Source: Acidobacteriota bacterium (GTDB taxonomy: Bacteria; Acidobacteriota; Terriglobia; Bryobacterales; Bryobacteraceae). Taken from it: a stretch of DNA of 12,323 bases. The position numbers and the translations under genes were made by a program. This document shows positions 6,606 to 12,323 of this stretch, piece after piece (positions within the stretch are counted from its first letter, which is position 1; each line of letters begins with the position of its first letter). The stretch spans positions 1 through 12,323 of the forward strand of contig JAFDVT010000244.1 of the NCBI GenBank assembly GCA_018268875.1. The letters are read 5' to 3'. Under the pieces are notes generated by a model, which was given only the letters and a program-made list of their open reading frames with translations, had not been told where the DNA came from and did not search any database.

Positions 6606-7829
6606 TTACGGCGCGGCCGGGATCGACGTGAACGCCGCGGTCGCAAAACGCAGGCCCAACACCGCGATGTTGCCGGCGGAGGTGGTGAATTCCACCAGTC
6701 CACGCTTGCCGGAGACCGCAGCCACGCGATCCGACAACGCGAACGCCGTCTTGGTTCCAGGCTGCATCGTGATGGTTCCGGTACCGATCTGGTTGCCTCC
6801 TTCATCGCGAGCGGTGATGGTGACGGTGGCCGATTGCGTCCCGTTGTACCAGAGCGCGACGCCCGTGACGAGGTTGGATTCGTCATAGGTCAACGACGCG
6901 CGGGTTCCGGACGACGCGGCAAACGGCACCACCGCTTCCTGATCGGGACGTCCGTCGGCGGCCTGGCGGAACACGCCGTAACCGGTGACGCCTGTCGGGA
7001 GGTCGAAAGTAGACCAGCCCTGGGTCAGGCTTCCGGTGTTCTGGGCCTGAATCAGCGCCGTGCCTTTGGGCGGGATCTGCAGTTGCTTGGTGGAACCTCC
7101 CGCAAACGACATGTCGGCGGCGGAATCGTTATAGAACCGCACCGGGAATGCGACTTGCGACGTGGTGTTGTTGGTGAAATACAGCGACGATGTCCAACCG
7201 CCACCGAAGACAAACTGCGGGATTACGGTGTTGCCAGGAGTGATCGACACCGGCCCCGAAGAGGCTTCGGCAATCGACAGACTTCCGGTATAGATCTTGT
7301 CGCCTCCATCGGCGAGCCCGTTGTTGTTGGCGGCGTTGCCTGCCGCGTAAAAGCGCACCGAACCGGTTCCCGCGGCGGGGGCGGTCCAATCCACTTCCCA
7401 AGCCGCCTGGCTGGCCTGCTGGCGGAAGGTGCCGTTGGGCGAATGCGTGGCGTAACGATTGGTTCCGTTTAACTGAATGACGCGCGTCGTAGGTTCGGAC
7501 GGCACGGCGAAAGAGCCCACGAAATCGGTACTCGACTCTTTCCGGACCGTCAGACTAAAACCCCAGCGGGCGGCGGTTGGATCGGCGAGCGTAACCCGCA
7601 TCCTGTACGTTTGCCCTGGCGTGTATGTTGTCGCGCCACCCGGCATTGCAATGGTGAGACTGCCCCCACCGGAGTTCAATGCCGTGTTCGAATGACAAGC
7701 AAGACATGTACCATCGCCTGGTGCGCCACTAGCCCCGGCCGGCGCGCCCGACGCATTTGCAAAAGCCATCGCCGCGGTGGCGAGGCCGAATATTACAACT
7801 CCCAACTTCCTATTTTTATGCAGCATCAT
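6606..7829 (-). CDS. Exported CxxCH protein with a choice-of-anchor V / reelin-like domain and an acidobacterial-type C-terminal beta domain
   Basis: Function unknown. The 407-aa product has a signal peptide (hydrophobic 9-24, cleavage near ANA-SGA). The segment GAPGDGTCLACHSNT carries C42-x-x-C45-H46, a covalent haem-c attachment motif. The region to about residue 188 (PGQTYRMRVTL, FSLTVRK, WTAPAAGTGSVRFYAAGNAAN) fits the choice-of-anchor V/reelin-like group, in which this motif is common. Residues about 203-407 (FVFGGGWTSSLYFTNNTT to VLGLRFATAAFTSIPA) resemble a beta-rich C-terminal domain that I recognise from many Acidobacteria exported proteins. It could be a monohaem surface or periplasmic protein; haem binding is inferred from the motif only. 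ATG at 7829 is preceded by GGAGGG and AGGG, good ribosome-binding sequences. An adjacent second ATG codon is a trivial alternative start. Confidence 0.75.
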   Translation of the reverse strand: MMLHKNRKLGVVIFGLATAAMAFANASGAPAGASGAPGDGTCLACHSNTALNSGGGSLTIAMPGGATTYTPGQTYRMRVTLADPTAARWGFSLTVRKESSTDFVGSFAVPSEPTTRVIQLNGTNRYATHSPNGTFRQQASQAAWEVDWTAPAAGTGSVRFYAAGNAANNNGLADGGDKIYTGSLSIAEASSGPVSITPGNTVIPQFVFGGGWTSSLYFTNNTTSQVAFPVRFYNDSAADMSFAGGSTKQLQIPPKGTALIQAQNTGSLTQGWSTFDLPTGVTGYGVFRQAADGRPDQEAVVPFAASSGTRASLTYDESNLVTGVALWYNGTQSATVTITARDEGGNQIGTGTITMQPGTKTAFALSDRVAAVSGKRGLVEFTTSAGNIAVLGLRFATAAFTSIPAAP

Positions 7830-7861
7830 GCATACCCTTTCTCCCTCCGTGGTTCAATAAA

Positions 7862-7903
7862 CCCACGTGGGCGCAGGAACTCTCGCATCCATATCAATGG
7901 ATG
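7862..7903. promoter_or_regulatory. Two inverted repeats in the divergent promoter region of pdxH and the CxxCH gene
   Basis: The 122-bp gap between divergent starts (7829 minus, 7952 plus) holds a perfect 10-bp palindrome CCCACGTGGG (7862-7871). Fifteen bases on is CATCCAT-ATCA-ATGGATG (7886-7903), with 7-bp arms and a 4-base loop. They could be operators or an untranslated-leader hairpin. I do not recognise the regulator and see no clear -35/-10 pair. Confidence 0.35.
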
Positions 7904-7951
7904 TTTCGATTTATTACTCTGGAAGCGACCCCCTGAACGAGACGCGATCCA

Positions 7952-8596
7952 ATGCAAACCACGTTTCAACAAATTCGCGAGGAATACAAGCAAGCCACTC
8001 TCCAAATTGCGGATGTGGACCCGGATCCGATTGTGCAGTTCGGCCTTTGGTTCGACCAGGCGGTCGCATCCGGGCTTCGGGAGCCCAACGCGATGACGCT
8101 GGCCACGTGCGGTTTAGACGGAGAACCTTCGGCTCGAATCGTACTCCTCAAAGGACTTGCCGATAGCGGCTTCGTTTTCTTTACGAACTATCATAGCGCC
8201 AAGGGACGACAACTCAAGGAAAATCCGAAGGCGGCGCTGGTATTTTTTTGGAACGAGTTGGAACGTCAGGTGCGAGTTTCCGGCATGGTTAAAAAAGTTC
8301 CACGCGAGGAATCGGAACAATACTTCGCGCAGCGGCCCTTACTCGCACAAATTGGCGCGACCATATCGCCGCAGAGCGAAATCATACCGGGACGGGAATG
8401 GCTGGAGGAACGGTTTGCGCGGGCGCAAGTAGAATTTACCGGTCAAAATCCGCCGGCGCGCCCCGAAGCCTGGGGTGGTTATGTGGTAGAACCGCGCACG
8501 ATCGAGTTCTGGCAGGGGCGGCAAAGCCGTCTGCACGACCGCCTGCGGTACACCAGGGAAAACGGCGCGTGGCGCATCGATCGCCTCGCGCCCTGA
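7952..8596 (+). CDS. pdxH: Pyridoxine/pyridoxamine 5'-phosphate oxidase
   Basis: FMN-dependent cytoplasmic enzyme that oxidises pyridoxine 5'-phosphate or pyridoxamine 5'-phosphate to pyridoxal 5'-phosphate, the last step of vitamin B6 cofactor synthesis and salvage. The 214-aa product has the family order: PNAMTLATCGLDGEPSARIV (FMN-site start, about 49-68), FFTNYHSAKGRQL (about 76-88), RPLLAQIGATISPQS (about 128-142), and the C-terminal signature EFWQGRQSRLHDRLRY followed by WRIDRLAP, nearly identical to E. coli PdxH (218 aa). The ATG has only a weak purine-rich stretch before it (GAACGAGA). It is a single-gene unit, divergent from the CxxCH gene and convergent with the GltP-like gene, whose stop is only 4 bp away. 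Confidence 0.97.
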   Translation: MQTTFQQIREEYKQATLQIADVDPDPIVQFGLWFDQAVASGLREPNAMTLATCGLDGEPSARIVLLKGLADSGFVFFTNYHSAKGRQLKENPKAALVFFWNELERQVRVSGMVKKVPREESEQYFAQRPLLAQIGATISPQSEIIPGREWLEERFARAQVEFTGQNPPARPEAWGGYVVEPRTIEFWQGRQSRLHDRLRYTRENGAWRIDRLAP

Positions 8597-8600
8597 TCCT

Positions 8601-9857
8601 TTATGCGTCGGCCGCCACCGCCATCGGGGTTGGAGGGGCCACTGGTTCCTCGTGCGTCGGGAAGGTGATGCCTTCCCAGCGAGCGACGACGGCGGAGGCC
8701 AGGCAGTTGCCCAGCACGTTTACCGAGGTTCGAGCCATGTCCATGAATGCGTCGACGCCGAGAATCAGGCCGATGCCTTCGGCCGGAATGCCGAACGTTG
8801 CGAGAGTTCCGGACAGCACCACCAGCGATGCGCGAGGTACGCCAGCCACGCCCTTGGACGTCAACATCAGGGTCAATAGAACGACGATCTGGCGTCCCAG
8901 GTCGAGTTCGACGCCCGCCACTTGCGCACAGAACACGGCGGCCAGCGCAAGGTAGAGCGTCGTACCGTCCAGGTTGAAGCTGTAACCGGTGGGCAACACG
9001 AACGACACGATGTGCTTGGGTACGCCGAAGCTTTGCATGTTCTGCAGCGCGCGGGGCAGCGCCGATTCGCTGGACGCCGTCGTGAACGCGATGATGAACG
9101 GCTCTTTTGCGAAGGTCCAGAAGCGTTTCACCGGCACCTTGGTAAGCATCATCGTGGGCACCAGCACGGCGACGACGAAGAACACCTGAGCGGCATACAA
9201 GGTTCCGACCAGCTTGATCAAAGGGATCAGGGCCGCGAGTCCGCGTTGGCCGACCGTGGCGGCGATAGCGCCGAACACACCGAGCGGCGCCAGGTACATG
9301 ACGTACTTCGTGTAGCGGAACATCACTTCCGCGAGGCTTTCGCAGAAATCCACGACGTGTTTGGCGCGCGCGCCGATGGCCGCGCAGGCGGCGCCGAACA
9401 GGAACGTGAACACGACAAGCTGTAGCACTTCGCCTTCCGCCATGGCCTGAATCACCGAGGTCGGAAACGTGTGTTCCAGGATCTGCTGCAGGCTTTGCGG
9501 CTTGGTTTGGGGAATCGTTGCTTTGGCCGCTTCGGTCACTTGGACGCCCACGCCGGGCTGAAAGAAGTTCACAAAGCCGAGGCCGACGAACAGGGCGATG
9601 GTGGTCAGGATTTCGAAGTATGCGATCGCCTTGGCGCCGATGCGTCCCATGGCCTTGATGTCGCCGGTGCCGGCCATGCCGTGCACGAGGGTGGCAAACA
9701 GCAACGGCGCGATGATCGACTTGATCAGGCGCAGAAAGATGTTCGCAAAGATGGACATGTTCTTGCCCACCTCGGGCGTGAAATGTCCCACTGCGATGCC
9801 GGCCACAAGGCCAATGATGATCCAGCCGGTTAACGAGATGTTTTTCAGAAACGACAT
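8601..9857 (-). CDS. gltP: Dicarboxylate/amino acid:cation symporter (DAACS family), GltP-like
   Basis: Inner-membrane secondary transporter for acidic amino acids (glutamate/aspartate) or C4-dicarboxylates. The 418-aa protein has the whole family fold: N-terminal membrane helices, re-entrant loop HP1 with TASSESALPRAL (260-271), TM7 YSFNLDGTTLY (292-302), HP2 SKGVAGVPRAS (334-344), and TM8 VDAFMDMARTSVNVLGN (368-384). In TM8, D373, R376, T377 and N380 align with GltPh substrate and ion residues. N384 takes the place of a sodium-binding Asp in GltPh; E. coli GltP, as I recall it, also has Asn there, so proton coupling is more likely than sodium. The nearest pattern is E. coli GltP rather than DctA. 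The start is 4 bp after the nadK stop, with GGGGGGAA upstream. The C terminus is proline/alanine-rich. Exact substrate is inferred. Confidence 0.9.
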   Translation of the reverse strand: MSFLKNISLTGWIIIGLVAGIAVGHFTPEVGKNMSIFANIFLRLIKSIIAPLLFATLVHGMAGTGDIKAMGRIGAKAIAYFEILTTIALFVGLGFVNFFQPGVGVQVTEAAKATIPQTKPQSLQQILEHTFPTSVIQAMAEGEVLQLVVFTFLFGAACAAIGARAKHVVDFCESLAEVMFRYTKYVMYLAPLGVFGAIAATVGQRGLAALIPLIKLVGTLYAAQVFFVVAVLVPTMMLTKVPVKRFWTFAKEPFIIAFTTASSESALPRALQNMQSFGVPKHIVSFVLPTGYSFNLDGTTLYLALAAVFCAQVAGVELDLGRQIVVLLTLMLTSKGVAGVPRASLVVLSGTLATFGIPAEGIGLILGVDAFMDMARTSVNVLGNCLASAVVARWEGITFPTHEEPVAPPTPMAVAADA

Positions 9858-9861
9858 CGAA

Positions 9862-10725
9862 CTACCGTTCCCCCCATTTCAATTTGGCGCGGAGTACGTC
9901 GAAGAAGCGAAGCTGTGGAGGCCGGATCAGGCGGACGACTTTGTCCGATACGCGGCAGCGTACCTGATCGTTCTTCTTTACCGGTTCGCCCACCTGGCCG
10001 TCGGCGGTGAGGAACAGGGAATCGTCGTCGTCCAGGACGTCGATGCGGATCACACTGGAGCCCGGCAGAAGCACCGGGCGGTTGGTCAGAACATGCGGGC
10101 AAATCGGCGTCAGGCAAAGGGCCTCCACCGTGGGATAGACGATGGGTCCGCCGGCCGACAGCGAATAGGCCGTGGAACCGGTGGGCGTCGAAATCACCAG
10201 TCCGTCGGCGCGGTAACGGCAGACGTAGTGGTTGTCCACCCAGGCGTCGAGATTCACCATGCGGGCGAGCGCGGCCTTTGAAAACACGACGTCGTTCAAT
10301 GCTTCGTAGCGGCCGATGACTTCGCCGTTGCGAACCACCTCGCAGTGCAGCATGCGGCGCGCGCCGATGCGGAAGTCGCCCTTTAAGGCGCGTTCCAGTT
10401 CGGGGTACATCGCATCGAGCGTGATGCTGGTGAGAAAGCCGAGGCTTCCGAGATTGACGGCGAGCAGGGGGATGTCGCGGCCACCGACGGCGCGCGCGGC
10501 GGCAAGCAGCGTACCGTCGCCGCCCAGCACGATGGCCATCTGCGTGTTATCGACAAGGTCTTCGCGGTCGAAACCCTGTTCGCGTCCGGCGTAGACAGCG
10601 GTTTGGCGGTCGATGCGCGTCTGGATGCCGCGGGCTTCGAGCCAGCGCAGCAATTCCGGAACGATGACGTGCGCATCCGCGATGTTCGGTTTGGAAAATA
10701 CGCAAACGGATTCAACGGCGGGCAT
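9862..10725 (-). CDS. nadK: NAD kinase
   Basis: Phosphorylates NAD to NADP in the cytoplasm. The 287-aa product has the diagnostic GGDGT motif (68-72, in IVLGGDGTLLAAARA), NLGSLGFLT (91-99), LNDVVF with N144-D145, and the glycine-rich PTGSTAYSLSAGGPIV (181-196). The length is normal. I chose ATG at 10725 over TTG at 10758 because AGGAG stands 10 nt before the ATG and the protein then starts MPAVESVCVFSKPN, a usual family start. The gene overlaps the end of tlyA by 14 bp and the transporter gene follows after 4 bp, so all are probably in one operon with ispA. Confidence 0.97.
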   Translation of the reverse strand: MPAVESVCVFSKPNIADAHVIVPELLRWLEARGIQTRIDRQTAVYAGREQGFDREDLVDNTQMAIVLGGDGTLLAAARAVGGRDIPLLAVNLGSLGFLTSITLDAMYPELERALKGDFRIGARRMLHCEVVRNGEVIGRYEALNDVVFSKAALARMVNLDAWVDNHYVCRYRADGLVISTPTGSTAYSLSAGGPIVYPTVEALCLTPICPHVLTNRPVLLPGSSVIRIDVLDDDDSLFLTADGQVGEPVKKNDQVRCRVSDKVVRLIRPPQLRFFDVLRAKLKWGER

Positions 10726-11440
10726 GCAATAGGAACTCCTGATTGCCTTCTGCGCCAAGGATCGGCGACGGGATGATGGAGGTGTTCGCGAAAGCCAAAG
10801 TTTCCTGCACGAATCTCTCGATCCGGGCGCAGACGTCGCGGTGCACCTCGGGGTCGCGTACGATGCCGCCCTTGCCTACTTGCGCCCGGCCGGCCTCGAA
10901 TTGCGGTTTGATCAGGATAACCATCTGGCTCAACTCATGCAATAAGGCAAGCGCGGGAGGCAGCACCAGCGTGACCGAAATAAATGATACATCACACACA
11001 AGAAGGTCGATTTTCCCCGGAAAATCGCCGGGATTCAGGTGCCGCGCGTTGTAATGCTCTTTTACGGTGACGCGCGGGTCGCTGCGAATCTTCCAGTCCA
11101 GTTGCGACGTTCCGGAGTCGATCGCGTAGACGTGCGCGGCGCCATTCTGCAACAGACAGTCCGTAAAACCGCCGGTGGACGCGCCGATGTCGAGGCAGGT
11201 CATGCCCGCCGGGTCGATGTGGAACTGCGCGAGTGCGCCCTCGAGTTTCAGCCCGCCGCGCGAGACGTACTTCAGCTTCTGCGTGACTTCCACCTGCGCA
11301 TCGCCGGCAATGTTGTGGCCCGGTTTGTCGACGCGCTGCCCGTTGACGCGAACCGCTCCGGCCAGGATCAACGCCTTGGCCTTTTCGCGCGATTCGGCGA
11401 GGCCTCGATCCACCAGCAGTTGATCCGCGCGAAGTTTCAC
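10712..11440 (-). CDS. tlyA: TlyA-family rRNA 2'-O-methyltransferase (S4 domain plus FtsJ-like domain)
   Basis: Family role: S-adenosylmethionine-dependent 2'-O-methylation of ribosomal RNA; some members also act as haemolysins. The 242-aa product has an N-terminal S4 RNA-binding domain (about 3-55, RADQLLVDRGLAESREKAKA), the linker KYVSRGG (57-63), SAM motif I CLDIGASTGGFTD (82-94), and a K65-D150-K178-E235 set (GLKLEG, CDVSFIS, IKPQFE, NQEF) fitting the catalytic tetrad. I chose GTG at 11440 over TTG at 11485: the GTG overlaps the ispA stop as TAGTG, has GGAAGAG just upstream, and gives the normal start KLRADQLL. Whether it methylates only 23S or also 16S rRNA cannot be told. Confidence 0.93.
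   Translation of the reverse strand: MKLRADQLLVDRGLAESREKAKALILAGAVRVNGQRVDKPGHNIAGDAQVEVTQKLKYVSRGGLKLEGALAQFHIDPAGMTCLDIGASTGGFTDCLLQNGAAHVYAIDSGTSQLDWKIRSDPRVTVKEHYNARHLNPGDFPGKIDLLVCDVSFISVTLVLPPALALLHELSQMVILIKPQFEAGRAQVGKGGIVRDPEVHRDVCARIERFVQETLAFANTSIIPSPILGAEGNQEFLLHARR
10736..10740 (-). promoter_or_regulatory. Shine-Dalgarno deciding the nadK start
   Basis: AGGAG on the minus strand, inside the 3' end of tlyA, 10 nt before the ATG at 10725. It supports this start over the TTG at 10758. The spacing is slightly long. Confidence 0.55.
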
Positions 11441-12323
11441 TAACTCTTCCGATGCACAACCAGGTCGGCGATCTCGCGCAGCCAACGCGCTTCCTCGCCA
11501 AAGGACGCCAGCGCCTCATGCGAGGCCAGACGTTCGGCTTCGGCCATTTCTTTGGACTTCGCCAGTCCGTACACGGCCGGGAACGTGATCTTTTCCTGCG
11601 CCTGATCTTTGCCGGCGGTCTTGCCCAGTTCTTCGGAGGATTGTTCGACGTCCAGAATGTCGTCGACGATCTGGAACGCGAGGCCGATGTGTTCGCCGTA
11701 GCTCGACAGCGCCTGATACTGGGCTTCGGTGGCGCCCGCATAGATTGCGCCCATGCGTACGCTGGCGCGAAGCAAGGCTCCGGTCTTGGCGCGGTGAATG
11801 CGTTCCAGCAGTTCGGCGGTAGGCTTCTGGCGTTCCCCTTCGATGTCGTGCACCTGGCCGCCGATCATGCCTCCCACCGTGCCCGAAGCGGTCGCGAGTT
11901 CGGCGATCAGGGCGACCTTGGTTTTGTCCGGCGTCCCCGGCAGCTTGGACAGTACTTCAAAGGCCAGCGTCAGCAGCGAATCCCCGGCAAGGATGGCCAT
12001 CGCGTCGCCGAACACCTTGTGATTGGTCGGGCGTCCGCGCCGCAGATCGTCGTTATCGAGCGCCGGCAGATCGTCGTGGATCAGCGACTAGGTATGGATG
12101 AGTTCGAGCGCGATGGCCGCGTTTTCGACGCCCGCCGCATTGGGATTCACCGCTTTGGCCGACGCGAGGCAGAGCAGCGGCCGGATGCGTTTGCCGCCTG
12201 CAAACAGGCTGTAACGCATCGCTTTGTGGATGGTTTCGGGCGCGCTGGTTTCGGCGGGAGTCCAGCGGTTCAGGGCGGCGTCGGCCAAGGCCGCCTGCTC
12301 CCGGATAAAGTCGTCCAGAGTCA
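11440..12323 (-). pseudogene. ispA: Farnesyl diphosphate synthase (polyprenyl synthetase), interrupted by an in-frame amber codon
   Basis: Condenses IPP with DMAPP/GPP to farnesyl diphosphate. The frame runs open from the right edge, probably from an ATG whose A is just outside (the visible TG is followed by codons for TLDDFIREQ), giving about 294 codons, the normal length. Motifs are SLFAGGKRIRP, the first Asp-rich motif DDLPALD (84-90), LRRGRPTNHK, and the second, QIVDDILD (D221, D222, D225). Codon 79 (12088-12090) is TAG where the family has Tyr in HTYSLIHDD. No frameshift is involved: both halves are in one frame and one C-to-G change from TAC would explain it. TAG also ends this gene and three others here, so the codon is not generally reassigned. 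A sequence error, a recent nonsense mutation, or suppression are the options. The stop overlaps the tlyA start. Confidence 0.88.

Noticed and set aside
10726..10758. Longer nadK reading from TTG at 10758
   Set aside because: It adds 11 residues not typical of the family and lies further inside tlyA, while the ATG at 10725 has an AGGAG upstream.
11441..11485. Longer tlyA reading from TTG at 11485
   Set aside because: It runs into ispA and adds a non-conserved stretch; GTG at 11440 has a ribosome binding site and gives the normal TlyA start.
11440..12015. Separate short polyprenyl synthetase starting at GTG 12015
   Set aside because: This would lack the first Asp-rich motif and the N-terminal half; the sequence before it continues the same protein in frame up to the amber codon and beyond it.
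12088..12090. Genetic code with TAG reassigned
   Set aside because: TAG serves as the stop of the ceramidase-like, sulfatase, nadK and ispA genes in this window, each at the expected protein end.

Overview
This GC-rich, gene-dense window has no rRNA, tRNA, CRISPR array or insertion sequence that I can see. The gene families suggest an acidobacterium of the Bryobacterales/Solibacter type. The pointers are an EutM/PduA-like microcompartment shell protein beside an acylating aldehyde dehydrogenase, a secreted neutral-ceramidase-like enzyme, a Tat-exported formylglycine-type sulfatase, and a secreted CxxCH protein ending in a beta-rich domain I associate with Acidobacteria. The taxonomic call is an inference from families, not from a marker tree.

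Layout. (i) 1-2427, minus strand: a tight cluster reading ceramidase-like enzyme, BMC-H shell protein, CoA-acylating aldehyde dehydrogenase (cut by the left edge), with gaps of 15 and 3 bp. This looks like the edge of a bacterial microcompartment (metabolosome) locus. (ii) 2442-5338, plus strand: asnS followed after 2 bp by a sulfatase. The divergent starts at 2427 (TTG) and 2442 (GTG) are only 14 bp apart. (iii) 5378-6535, plus strand: a secreted protein with three DNAJC11-C-terminal-like (DUF3395-like) repeats and a beta/gamma-crystallin-like domain. A hairpin terminator separates it from (iv) 6606-7829, minus strand: an exported single-CxxCH protein. (v) 7952-8596, plus strand: pdxH. (vi) 12323-8601, minus strand: a housekeeping operon ispA-tlyA-nadK followed by a GltP-like transporter, with overlapping or nearly touching genes.

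How the genes may work together. The shell protein and aldehyde dehydrogenase fit a compartment that converts a toxic aldehyde to acyl-CoA. The enzyme that makes the aldehyde, and hence the substrate, lies outside the window. The secreted amidohydrolase-like protein in the same operon and the nearby sulfatase would fit use of complex, possibly sulfated, exogenous glycoconjugates, but that link is inferred from proximity. ispA-tlyA-nadK is a widely conserved cluster for isoprenoid precursors, rRNA methylation and NADP supply.

The most notable points are the partial microcompartment operon with an unusual secreted partner, the shell protein's natural changes at the positions of PduA S40 and R79, the secreted DUF3395-like/crystallin protein, and an in-frame amber codon in ispA exactly at the tyrosine that controls product chain length.
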